From Procambarus clarkii (Eukaryota; Arthropoda; Malacostraca; Decapoda; Cambaridae), in contig NC_091219.1 of the NCBI RefSeq assembly GCF_040958095.1, positions 27,965,350 to 28,029,349 of the forward strand: a stretch of DNA of 64,000 nt. The letters are read 5' to 3'. The position numbers and the translations under genes were made by a program. Below the pieces are notes generated by a model. That model did not search any database and was not told where the DNA came from. It saw only the letters and a program-made list of their open reading frames with translations. Of the stretch, positions 27,611 to 39,318 are shown one piece after another. Every line of letters starts with the position of its first letter. The first letter of the stretch is position 1.

Positions 27611-30600
27611 ACCTGGTAATCAACCAATAGGACAAATCATTTAGACAAAATTTGAGGTTACATTATTAGGGAAGATTTCCGATATTTTGAAAACTGCTGG
27701 CCGGCACGTGAAATAAGTTGGTCTCAAATCTTAACTTGTTTTATTATTTATAATGGGGTTATGCATAAACCTAGAAGAGGTTAGGTTTAGTGGTTTGATT
27801 ATAATAATTAGAAAGTTAACAGTACACCCTGAAAGTGAATGACATGTTTACTGAATAAAGCACAATGTAAGTCATAGTTTCAAACAATCAGAAAGACAAA
27901 TGTGCAAAACATGGACTATTTCCAAGTAGGATAGTTCATATCTTCTACGTAAACATCGTGAACCTGCCAGCACCTTGTTCTGGTGTTTTTTTTTTTTTAA
28001 TTAGTAGCCATATTTGAAGCTTTTCTTGAACATTGTTTCATTCACTATTATGATTAATCATTTTAAGAGGAAATGCATCCATTACCTTCATGTAAAGGCA
28101 AATACAGTGCCTGTTAATGGGTCTGCTTCCCTATATATTATAAGTAAGGTTACAGGCTTTTTAAGGTTCTGTTCCTGGCACTTTCTATTACCAATGTTTT
28201 TGTTCACAGCAGCATCTATGCTCAAAGCTTTAGTAACAGTATCCCTCTCACATGATCGCCACTATTTTTGTGTTATGGGTTGACTACCAGTCTCTCGTGA
28301 TGGTCGTCCATAATGGTGAGAATGTTACAGCAAAATAATTTAGATTGAGTTTTGTGAAGATGTATCATGAACAGTGACATACTTGTTAGTATGTACACTG
28401 TGGCTATGCAGAGATTTAATCTACAAAATCCAGGACCAGTGTATTGACCATAGTGGTGAAGATTTTACAATACATGGAGACTGGATCATTTTTCACCGAC
28501 TGTCTAAAAAGTATGTATATGTATGTCTGTACGTGTTATTCAATATGACAATGAGTAAATGATTCTAACTCTATATCTTTCTAATATACTACTTGAGAAG
28601 GAAGTTTAAAAATTAAGTTCATTTTAGTTTTATGTGGCCTGATGCTAAGAGAAGCTTTTCATTGATTGTCAACATTTTTGAAGACAGTGGTCAAGTGGAT
28701 ACAAATTAGCTGGAGCAATTGTATATATGCATTTACTTTAGCCAACACTGGTTTCAAAATCGACTGTTAAACTGAGTGGGACAATAAATCAGAGATCCTT
28801 AAAAGGATTATTTTGGGGGTATCTCTATGAACCATAAGCCAACCAAACTGGATGATTGACTTCTAGCTACATTTATATAAATCTTACTGATGTAAAAATT
28901 TTCTTTAATACAGTCATAGTCAATGATGTAAGATATGTTTTATGATTGTGCTACACTCTTGCTGTATTGTCACAAGTTTTTGTGTATTTATCATGGTTCC
29001 TTAATATTTAGTGATAACCTACTATAGGTTGTACATGTCATACATTAAGTGCCACATTTGGCAATTATACACCTTTATGAAATGCTTAAAATTGTAGACA
29101 AAGGGCCTTCAAATTTTATTCTAATTTAGTATATGTATATTTTGTTTTATTATATGTCAAGTATCTTCATTGAGCTACTGAATGTGTAGCTTTGTTGTGG
29201 GCATTATTGGAGGAATAAATTACTGTACCTTAATGATCCATCACGGTGTTTTGTGAACACTTGCCAAATTCACACACATTTTATGCCAACTATTTTCACT
29301 GGACTGTGATAGTAGCACCAGCCAAAATGTAGAAAATTGATGCCTAACCCAATTTTGTGCTGTAAAGCCTGCCTAAACTACCAAAATTTGTGTAATTATA
29401 ACAACCGTCTTTGTTTACATGTGAACAAAGTTTTTGTGTGGTTTACAGGATGAATGTACGACATGTTAACTCATCCAAGTTAGGTAATGTTGCTTCCTTG
29501 TACCATGAGAACAGTAGTTGGTGCAATTCTCACAGTACCATGAAAAAAGTACAATAGTTCTCAACCCAACATTAATGGGCATATACTAGAAATGTTAACA
29601 TTGATACTGAGATAATTAATACATGTTTGCTCAAGAGTTATGTCTTCAAACTTTTGATTAATATAGAAGTGCAGTATATTATTTACATGTAAATTATAAA
29701 TAAAATGAAAAGTCTATATAAATTTTATTAACATAAAAAATATCCAAATTTTAGAACCGTACATAATGAAAAACATGGAAGATGATCAAATGCTCGAAGG
29801 TTACAAGAAATACAATATGAATTAGAATAAATCATATGTCAACTCGAGCTTTTGAAAACAGCATCTAATACAGTACTAGTGTCAGAGATCATCTCGGGCG
29901 ACATAAATATTTGACTAAGCTACTGTTAACAAACAATCCCTCGGAAGGTGGCAAGGCACTTGCAGACAGATTATACAGAATCTGTCACATTAGTTAGGTT
30001 AACTTAATGAGTGTTTTATCTGTGGCATTTTAAACTGAAAGCAACAGCAGGAAAGCTCTTTATAATTAATGTATTTTACTGTATATTATTTCATAAGTTT
30101 TAAATACCTCTAATAGACAATCATCTAATATGGTAAACACTTTGAACACAAACTGGCATACAGCTATGTCTACCTGTATAAAAAAAAATATTGTATGTGT
30201 GTAATGTCGAACACCAGCAAAGTATCTGACAATAAACCCTTTGTGGATCATGATCACAAAATTGCTTCACCTGACCAGGATAATAAACATCTGTGCAACA
30301 ATTTCATTTAGTGGTACTAATAACAATTATTTAAGGCATGTCAATCATAATTAACTCAGTTTCTAAGATTCAAAAGTAGGCAGCCCTGTATGCTCTTGGC
30401 TAGTGGAACTGATTAGTCCACACATGCCTACACCAGATATAATCTGTGGTCAATTCTTCTTGGAGCACAAATCCCATACCCCTTCCCCTCCAAGATATAA
30501 TGGTACTCTGAGTCAACAGAACTCTTCAAATACTGAATAATCTTAACTGGGTACAAAAATTTAAAAAATAACTGTCCTGAGAAAACCCTGTCAGTTTTAG

Positions 30601-33570
30601 TGTATGAAATAATTACTACTCTGTAATATGCAGAGCATAGCACTGTACAAGGATTACAATAAATCGTCAAACTATATATGCAGTGCAATGAGGTGGTACT
30701 TTAAGATGTTACAGTATTTACATTTGTTGTTATGCATGTAAACAACTGTGTACGCCTCGGTGACAAAAATGACAGGTAGTGTTAAGCCTCACAGAAACCA
30801 CACAACAATAACATTCTTAGCAAACTTATATTCTTAGCAAACAATAAGATTTTTAGCAATAAGATTCTCAATGGTGACTACACACATCCGGAGTCAAGAT
30901 TAGCAGCAAATATGCTTACTAGAAATTTTGTTAATGTCATATTTTCCATATTACACCTAATTACATATTAAAATTTAATTAATTTAGTTCCAGTTAGTAC
31001 AATGTTAAGAAATGCCTTTTTCACTTGAATAATAAATCAGGTATAGTCCTTCCCACGAACTAAATACCTGTACTGTACTATAATTTCAACAGACAAAAGA
31101 ATATATTTACACAGATGGAATTAGCATGTGTAAATGTAGCTATATTATGCTTTAACAAGTTAGGAACAAGCACAATGCTACTTTTTGCCATTTGTATTGT
31201 CTTCGGAAAAAGCATAAAAGAAAGAAATCATGAAATCAATATACAGTACAGTGTAGTGTGTGTGTGTGTATACAAGTATAAAAATTTACATTTTTTTACT
31301 AGTAAAACAAAGAATTCTATGGAAAACTGCCAAGAGATGAAATATATTTATATTACTCAGTGTATAAAATTAAAATATATATAACATAAAATGAATGCAG
31401 ATTTTTTGACATAAGAGGAAGAGACATTTCTAGTTGTACTCATTTATAAATTGTTCCATAATTATCATCATCACCAATACATTTAAAGCCAAAATAATTT
31501 AATTCTTTAAGACACTATAGCTTAATATAATTCATTTGTATTATATAATTGGAAATAAATTACAAAATATCATCCTATGAAAGAGATATACAGTAAAATT
31601 TTCATACTTGCATTACTGATATTAAGTGATGTGAAAAGACTTGCTTTGCTGTGCTTTCCTATCTTCTTGTGCTATAAAACATTAACCCCATCCCTAAATA
31701 AAGATTTCTATCTGTGGTATCCCAAGTTTTGTTTCATAATGTCTATATATCACATATTTTCTTATCAAACATTTTAGTTCAACAATGATACAGTCTAACA
31801 GTACAATGCAACTCTTACATTCAGCATTTTGGTAGTACTGTAACTCCAAAATTCTGAGATTTTCGTAGACTTGTATTAATAATTTCAGTTCATAACTATG
31901 CCTTTTGACAAATGTTTGTTTTATATTAGAAATGATTTATGTGATGACTGGTAAAAAATCCTCTGACATTATGAACATGGATTCCACTGCTTTCCCATGT
32001 GACAGCCAGTTGGTAAATTCACCTTGAACAACACCTATTTACAATGTTAGAGTAACAATATCTACAACAGCGGCACATACTAAAACGAGATTCCAACTGA
32101 CCACACTACCCTCAAAAATTTCCCATATAAATATTAACCCTGCAAAGTTAAACAAAATAATAAATAGTCAAAACTTTCAACATGTTAGAAGAGCTTTGCT
32201 TGAATAAACTCTGCACATTTATAACTTTCAGCATGATGCAAAAGCACACACTAATATGAAGTATAAAAAATCTATTTCTTAAGACAAGTTTCTCTAGTAA
32301 AAAGAATGCACCAAGTATCTAGTGCTGATAGGCACTAGAAACTGAAAGCGAGAGAAGAGAACAAGAACAAGTTTGCGGTTTTGGTAGTCCATATTAAGTC
32401 ACCGTGCAAACCTGCGACAAGACACTGGTAACCCTTGAGCGGTCATGACAATATGTGTAGAACGTCAATAACCTTCAGAATGGAGGCGATGTTCAGTCGG
32501 TCAAGACTTGTAATTTGATTACTGTACTTCAAATCAAATACCAGCCAAGCAGAGCACAAGCTTCAAGCAACTGGGCCAACAAGCCAATTAGAGCTGAAAA
32601 TTTTGTTTAAAGTGTTGAAGAAACTAACTAGTTATCAACTGCCAATGGCAGAACAATGCCTCATATACCTAAAAACACAACTCCTTGACATAACTATTTT
32701 TTCTCAGAAACTTGACTCCCAACTTTGTTTGGCAATGTTAATAGTAGAAAAATATTCTATCTGAACAGCAGATCCTAGCATATTAGAAAGTAATGATAAA
32801 ATTGCACACAAAGCAAAAAAATGTCTATCAGCAAAGAGACCACCTCTCTCTAGAATCTAACATTATATAAAATAATATGGCATTTTCTCTACTTCCGCTG
32901 ATAGAAATGAGGATTTTGCAATTGCTAGTTGTGTATCGTATGCACTACAACCAGAGGTTTGCAAGCAATGTGCTTCTTGACAATGCAAGAAATAACATAC
33001 AAACAATGAGAATCTAATGAAGCCTCACTTTATTACCATAAGGAACCAAGTGTTGCACTATTTCCTTGCAAAGTACCTTAAAACGTATAGCATAAATCAA
33101 GAATATAATTGGAACTCAAGCATTTTTGCCTCTAATAAAATGTTGTATATAAAACAAACTCAAATTTTCCAGAATTCCGTAATGTGTCACACCACAGAAC
33201 AATACTTATACATACCGTATAGAGTGAGCAACATCATGAGCGTTTCACTTTTATCTGTGGTTAATTAATAACTTGGAATTCTTTCGTTTGTGCAGATCTC
33301 ATATAAATAACAATTGTTATGCTATATATACAAAACAAATTGGGTAAAATGGTCAAAACCTGTTTTAACATACTGGTAGCCAGATATCATGGGAAAAACA
33401 AAACATATTTGCACTCTTTTAAAGTCATTTGGCACTTTAAGAAAAATGGTGATAATTTTGTCTGAGGTCAGAAGTGAACTGTTTGTGATATATCCGTGAG
33501 GTGCACAAATAATATCCTCATTAGCAGACTTGCTCTAATGCAATGCACTAAAAAATAAAGCAGTTAATAA
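27611..33570. other. AT-rich mostly unique DNA, no recognisable gene
   Basis: Open frames here are short (under 100 codons), lack domains and have no splice-supported partners. Plus-strand AATAAA sits near 29698 and a minus-strand AATAAA (TTTATT on plus) at 29724-29729, so converging transcript ends are conceivable. No tandem repeats or clear mobile elements were recognised. The right part may include the long 3' untranslated region of atlastin if distal polyadenylation is used. Confidence 0.5.
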
Positions 33571-33576
33571 TTTATT
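33571..33576 (-). terminator. Candidate poly(A) signal for atlastin
   Basis: TTTATT on the plus strand reads AATAAA on the minus strand, about 330 bases past the atlastin stop codon at 33906-33908. It is the first canonical hexamer I noticed downstream. The surrounding AT-rich DNA has more candidates further left, so the site actually used is unknown. Confidence 0.35.
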
Positions 33577-33905
33577 TTATAATTGTTAATGTCAAAACCA
33601 AAAAACTGCCATTTACTCTCCTGAGAACCAAAATCTCAAGGAAATAACAGCTAGTTTGGCTCAGGCAAACTGTTTGTTAACTTCAGTTTAAGACGGTACA
33701 AAAAAATATTACGCTATAATATCAAAAGGGTACGTACACTTCCATTACTCTACTATCACAAAAAATATTTTTGGATTAATATCTAACAATCTTCTTACAT
33801 CATTAAAAACAAAAACAATATAAAACCATATTGTTACATGGCTATAATAACATTAAAGGTGAGAGAAGAAAACGTGTTCACTAGTGACGAGAACTCGTTA
33901 GGGGA

Positions 33906-34022
33906 TCACGAAGACTTGATTTTCCCATTGGTAAGTGTACTTGTGAGTGCCTGCTGCGCTGCTTGTTCTGCTGCCTCCTTCAAGTGCTTTTCCATGTATG
34001 TTTGGTAAACAGGGTGTATGAC
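33906..34022 (-). CDS. atl: Atlastin, last coding exon (C-terminal tail)
   Basis: The minus strand has a CAG acceptor at 34025-34023 followed by 38 codons and TGA at 33908-33906. The peptide begins VIHPVYQTYMEKHLKEAAEQ and ends TNGKIKSS. It continues in frame (phase 0) from the exon at 51467-51533, giving ATFLWEN then VIHPVYQ. Known atlastins end with a short amphipathic helix after the membrane hairpin that is needed for membrane fusion; YMEKHLKEAAEQAAQQAL has that character, and a TNGK-type ending fits insect atlastins as I recall them. The intervening intron is 17.4 kb and full of transposon relics. Assignment depends on frame continuity and on the C-terminal match. Confidence 0.85.
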   Translation of the reverse strand, partial: VIHPVYQTYMEKHLKEAAEQAAQQALTSTLTNGKIKSS

Positions 34023-35604
34023 CTGAAAATAATATAAAGGATATGAAATGCATTTTACTTCCATTTAGTTAATAATATAATAAATTCTGCATTATGATAA
34101 AACTAAGAGGTTGACAATGGTTACACGAAAGATAGTTATGACAAATAAAACACCAGTGCAGAATGCAATGAAATGCCTCTTTCCATTAGTCCCACGGTGG
34201 CTCCCCCATAAAACTACAATAAAAATCCTAATATTTATGAAGCAGAGTAGGGAGACACACAAGTCAGGTGTGTCAGCAATATTAATCAGCACAACAGCTC
34301 AAATATCAGCTAGGCTTCGAGTACATGACCAGAATGCATTTTGTGGAGAATACTGTACCTGTATTTATTTAATTCATCAGAACTACTGTATATAATAAAT
34401 GGTCAACTCTTGACACAATGACCATAAATATTACAGAGCAATCCATTTCAGTTATTTTATTACCAAGTCCACAGCCAAACACTGGTTGAAAAAATAAGAA
34501 GAGGCCTCACTAGAAGATGCACCATGAATTTTCAGGTGTTGAGAGACAGAAACAGATATTTGCTTTGTAAATGCACTAACCAGTGCTTTAGTGACAAGCA
34601 AGCTGTGAAATATAGAAGGTATTTCTATATTATACTTCAGAATTTCAAAAGTAGACTGCAGCTACTTTTGAGAAAAAAATTAGTAAAATGCCATACAACA
34701 AATATGAAGGAAATCAGTGGTTAGTGTATAACTAGGAGTGACCAAGCTGTGGGGGGGTCACAGTGACTTTTGCTAATACAGTAAGTGTTATGGGCCACTT
34801 TATCATAGTGTTATGAGATACTTTGACAAAGTGCACAAGAATGCAGAAATTAGTGAGAAAATTAAATGACTCGATAAAAAATATGGGGTGAATTAAGTGA
34901 ATTTTTCACTGATATTGCATGATGCCATAAGCCTGCATTCTCAAAGGTAATGTTTGCATGTATATAACAAGAACCAGCTCCTGAAACTAACCAAATGGTT
35001 GTAATACCAGCCAACTCCCCCCCCCCCCCACAAAAAGATAACTTAATTAGTAAAGTACAAAATAACTTAATTAGTAAAGTGGCAACCCAACATTTCAGTC
35101 ATCTGGACAGGGTCATGCCCTGATAACCTTTCACCAGCACCATGTTGCATTTAAGTAGCCAGACCTTCAGCATGCATCTTGCAAAAGTAATAAGTAACTG
35201 AAATATACAACAGTATATGACCCAAAATGAAGAATTAGTAGAATGCATACACAGACTAGCATCACAATAAGGATGAGGTAGCAACTTTTTTAAAATGCCA
35301 AGCCAAGACCACAGAATAAAATACAATTAAACTAAACAATATTGTTCAACTGAAGGTGCTCATTTCTATTACAACAGCTGTGTCTACTTGAAAGCTGCTC
35401 CCCCCCCCCCACCTTACCAGGGGATCAAAGTGTGGTGCATCACATTTTGAACTCTGAGCATAGTAGGGTTGTGGTGCACCGTCTATCAAGGCAAAAGCAG
35501 TCCCTGCAGGACCCCTTTTGCTGCTGGGGTGTCGTCAGGAACCACCTGCTTTTGGAAGGCCATAGTGGGATGTTTGCAGCCCTGGTCGACCACAGTCCAC
35601 AGCA

Positions 35605-35865
35605 ACCTAAGGGGGCCTGATAGCTGAGTGGACAGTGCTCTGGACTCATAATCCTAGGGTCCGGGTTCAATCCCCAGTGATGGCAAAAACAAATGGGCAG
35701 TTTCTTCAACCCTGATGCCCCTGTTACCTAGCAGTAAATAGGTACCTGGGAGTTAGACAGCTGTTACGGGCTGCTTCCTGGGGGGAAAGATAGCAATAAC
35801 AGTTGAGAGGCTGGCTGAAAGAGCAGAGCTCGACCCTACAATCACAGCTAGGTGAAGTAGGGGAA
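35605..35865 (+). mobile_element. tRNA-derived SINE
   Basis: Pol III promoter boxes are present: an A box TAGCTGAGTGG at 35621-35631 and a B box GGTTCAATCCC at 35664-35674, spaced as in a tRNA. The anticodon arm region GGACTCATAATCC is imperfect, there is no matching acceptor stem and no CCA-compatible end, so this is a tRNA-like head and not a working tRNA gene. It is followed by a tRNA-unrelated body (CCTAGCAGTAAATAGGTACC, GGGCTGCTTCCTGGGGG), recognised from memory as a very common decapod SINE body, and by a GTTGAGAGGCTGGC tail related to copies at 53920, 55987 and 59932. Confidence 0.85.
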
Positions 35866-36799
35866 TATCTGCAAGCTATTTGTCTGCCTAGCTACACTAC
35901 ACCCACATTTGGAACATTTTGGACATTGGTAATTTGGGTGACCCAGTTACTGTGTGTAAATTCCCAATCCTCTACTTGTCAGAGGTTCATGCTTACATCC
36001 ACTATATGTTTTCACATGCCAACATTGACTGTGGTCAAACAGGCAGTGTCAAGCCAATAGTGTCTTCGACCATGAGGCCGCTCATTTCCATTTCACCATT
36101 CCTGATTCAGGGATTGGTCTCCTACCACTTTCAGTTAGTACTCTTTGGGCTGAATCTGGCTCATTTTTGGGTAAAAAGAAAAGAAGTTAGTTTCAGCAAG
36201 GGCCCCATTTTGGTTTGGGCTTGGTTATCAGTTTCCATCATTACATCACCACTAAATGGACTCAACTTTGTACCGTTATATCCAGTCTTTCTCATCCCAC
36301 TCCAAGTCGTCATCTTTGAATCCAAGTATCATAGTGAAATGTATTACAGTACTGTACTGTGATTTTCAGAAACTCACCACACATTAGGTGCTTTATTACA
36401 TGTCCTGTTCTGACAGCAAGAGCTTTGGATTTCTGCCTCCTCGGTGACGTTTTTGGATGGCTCTTCGTCCAGATTAAAAAAAAATTTTAGGTGAAAGTCT
36501 GAGGGTTTGGATATTTTAGGCTTTCTAATACAAATTGCTTTCTGGCTCCAGTCTGCAGCACAGGCAAATCAAACCCCTATTATGAGTTTGAATAATAGTC
36601 AAAGTTTTGCCTAATAGCACAAATTAGTACAGTACAGTATAGCTCAGAAATCAGGTACTGTATTGAGTATACAGTACAGTACTGATATATATGATGATCC
36701 TATCTAAGCAACAATTTGTAATTCCCATTTCTTCCCTTTTATCCCTTTCCCCTGTAACTTATAGAAAAGGAAAACTGTGTGTGTACTGAATCCCATTTA

Positions 36800-36881
36800 G
36801 GTGTTCCCAAGGCACATTAATTTTCGGTTTTCGAACTGTCTCTGGGAACGGATTAAATTAAAAAACAGAGGTACCACTGTA
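36800..36881 (-). mobile_element. Solo terminal fragment of a Tigger/pogo-like element
   Basis: On the minus strand it starts CAGTGGTACCTCTG at 36879 and continues TTTAATCCGTTCCCAGAGAC, almost the same as the left end of the Tigger-like element at 39319 (CAGTGGTACCTTAG and TTTAATCCGTTCCCAGAGAC). A TA dinucleotide abuts the tip, as expected for Tc1/mariner-superfamily insertion. Only about 80 bp of one end is recognised, with no transposase. Confidence 0.75.
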
Positions 36882-37409
36882 CAATAACAGACCACATTGG
36901 ACAGTCCAAGAAAGCCCAGCACGTAGCTGAAAAGCTCTGGGACCTGCCATGACGTACTGATGACTCTACAGCACATGTGTTTATACTTCATTAGTAACAG
37001 AACTGATTGTTCCAGTTGGTGGACAGCATGAGCCCTGCCCTCCCCTCCCCCTCCACAAACAAGTGGGAAGGGTGGGAGAATGAGGGCATGCTTGTTTCAA
37101 GAGATTTGATCATTTGTTTACACTGTTTAGTGAGTTCATTTGGCAGGTTGCAAGGCTTCGGTCTCTCTCTTAACCCAGTAGAGGCCTTCATTGGTTCACT
37201 AACTTTCTGGATGCCTATCCCAGTAAGGTGGACCAAGTCCTGGCTCTGGTTCATAGTTGGCTGAACAGAACTCCACGGCTAATATGATTTTGTGGTAGGG
37301 AGCCTTCTTAGTCAGATGGATTCAGGGAGCCACAAGTAACTTCCCCCAGAAAATCCAAAAACATCTCTACCAAGGATACTTAATAAACAGAGAATAAGTT
37401 ACAAAAACA

Positions 37410-37560
37410 TGTTGACCAGACCACACACAAGAAGGTGAAGGGACGAAGACGTTTCGGTCCGTCCTGGACCATTCTCAAGTTGATTGTCGACTTGAGAATG
37501 GCCCAGGACGGACCGAAACGTTGTTGTCCCTTCACCTTCTAGTGTGTGGTCTGGTCAACA
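37410..37560. repeat. 151-bp foldback (near-perfect inverted repeat)
   Basis: Left arm TGTTGACCAGACCACACAC pairs with right arm GTGTGTGGTCTGGTCAACA. Inside them GAAGGTGAAGGGACGAAGAC, CGTTTCGGTCCGTCC and TTCTCAAGT recur in reverse complement around a centre at TTGATTGTCGACTTG. Arms are about 70 bp with few mismatches. I recall GTTTCGGTCCGTCCTGG as an abundant decapod repeat. No ORF and no clear target duplication. It could extrude a cruciform or, if transcribed in the intron, form a long hairpin. Confidence 0.9.
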
Positions 37561-37920
37561 TACTTTAGCCACGTTATTGTGACTCATCGCCTGCATATTA
37601 ACATCATGCAGTTCAATTATTAATTTTCAATACCGAATACATCCCCTTCCTCCTCCCTCTTCTACTCCTAACTTAGTGCTGGTACACTACTCACTAGGAG
37701 GATGCATCTGACAGTTGCATCTCTCTTCACTCTTCAACTTTGATACAAAATTTTCACAGTGCAAGGTGCCTGTGTTCTGGAATACATCAGTGATGACATT
37801 TACAGTCATTACACAGGTAAGGTAAGATAATTATCAGAAGAAAGTGATAAATCATTACAACTATATAGCACTTGAAAGGGATATGAAAACAAGGATTTGG
37901 GAGAAGATGGAGAAAAGTAA

Positions 37921-38012
37921 TGGTGACCAACCATTTGGACAGTCGGGATTGAATGCCGATCTACAAGAAGCGGGACCGTAGCTCTACCGTACAGTCCAAA
38001 TGGTTGGACATC
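37921..38012 (-). mobile_element. tRNA-like SINE with terminal inverted repeats
   Basis: Read on the minus strand it holds an A-box-like GGTAGAGCTACGG (37976-37988) and a B-box-like GGCATTCAATCCC (37945-37957). It is bounded by inverted 14-mers: CCAACCATTTGGAC on the left and GTCCAAATGGTTGG on the right. Similar units with CGCTTCATGCAGGTCGGCG-type cores are common in decapods as I recall. The combination of pol III boxes and terminal inverted repeats suggests either a tRNA-derived SINE with paired ends or a tRNA relic captured in a small foldback. Confidence 0.7.
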
Positions 38013-38382
38013 ATAACAAAGGTGTATTATTTGGATATATTAAGGTCTTACCTCTGTTCCTCTGGTCTTCCATACTAATAATTTCTTAAAAATGATGCAC
38101 AAACTTGGCACATATCATATAACTGCAACAACTTTCATCAATACCGACAGCATTTATATTTTTGAGATCTTGTTCTCCCCAGTGAGCTTCCCTCCAAAGG
38201 GGCAGCCCCACAGAAAAGCCTTCATGCAGATCCAAAAATGTTCCTCTGGGATGATTTATACTCCTTATGCCAGCATGAAACCTGTCCTCTATGTAATCTT
38301 CCTTATTCTTTGTTCCATTATTTTTCATCCAACCAAAATGAAGAAAATGGCACAAGATATGACTTTTTTACTTTGGCAGGGT

Positions 38383-38668
38383 GGTGTTGGCGGGGAGGTG
38401 TTGGCGGGGTGGTGTTGGCGGGGAGGTGTTGGCGGGGAGGTGTTGGCGGGGTGGTGTTGGCGGGGTGGTGTTGGCGAGGTGGTGTTGGGTGGGGGTGGTG
38501 TTGGCAGGATGGTGATGGCGGGGTGGCGATGGCGGGGTAGTGATGGCGAGATAGTGAAGGCGAGGTGGTGTTGGCAGGGTGGTGATGGCGAGGTGGTGAT
38601 GGCGAGGTGGTGATGGCGAGGTGGTGGTGTCAGGGTGGTGATGGCGAGGTGGTGGTGTCAGGGTGGTG
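38383..38668. repeat. G-rich minisatellite, 15-bp unit
   Basis: Tandem GTTGGCGGGGTGGTG and close variants (GTTGGCGGGGAGGTG, GATGGCGAGGTGGTG) run for about 285 bp with a 15-bp period, so all three frames stay open and give Gly/Trp/Cys-rich peptides that are not genes. The strand is strongly G-rich, with GG/GGGG tracts every few bases, so G-quadruplex formation is possible. It lies in the last intron of atlastin. Confidence 0.9.
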
Positions 38669-39316
38669 ATGGAAGATGTTGCTTACCCATGCAACAAATT
38701 ACAAACAGCTGACTCCCAATACAGTACATACAGGTATTTTCATTTATTTATTTATTTACTAAGGGAGGGGGGGAGGTACCTGGCATTTCCCAGGTGTGTG
38801 TGTTTCTCGTCTACCCATCTATTCATCCACCCATCTATCTTTTCATTTATCCATACGTATAGGAGGGTACCCAGCAGTGCTCAGGTGCCCTTCTTTCCCA
38901 CTCTCTCCTCGACTTAATGTCAAATGAAAAAAACAATTTCAGGACAGTTATTTTTAGTGACCACAGTGGTGTCAAATTTAACTCGGTACAGGGGTTAAAT
39001 CGACCAGCCTATATCTGTCCAGTACCCCCAGACCATTTGACCTACAAAATTGGGTAAGGCTAGCCCAAAGCATCTGTCTTCCAACTTTGGCCAGACAAAT
39101 GCTCTTACAAGTATAGATGCAATTAAGAGCCCTGCACTCTTCAAGAACAGCCAACTTTGACAATCCATCCAACTTAGCATGGAATTAACTGGAACAGGAT
39201 ACCACCATCATTTAAGGTAAATAATACGCTGTGTTTTTTATATTATACTGTATGTCCCAAAGATATTGGTTTTATGATGATGTTTGGTGGTCCTGGAAAG
39301 CATCCCTCATTAATAG
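38669..39316. other. Interspacer without recognised gene
   Basis: Contains imperfect ATTT repeats (38740-38760) and CCATCTATTCATCCACCCAT-like tetranucleotide runs (38813-38855). Short open frames on both strands lack domains. Nothing else is supported. Confidence 0.4.
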
Positions 39317-39318
39317 TA

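Noticed and set aside
35621..35690. tRNA gene
   Set aside because: A and B boxes are present, but acceptor and anticodon stems do not pair properly and a SINE body follows.
35919..36362. 147-codon plus-strand ORF
   Set aside because: No domain, no splice or start context, next to a SINE. Likely chance.
38092..38613. 173-codon Gly/Trp/Cys-rich ORF
   Set aside because: Produced by a 15-bp minisatellite that cannot shift frame.
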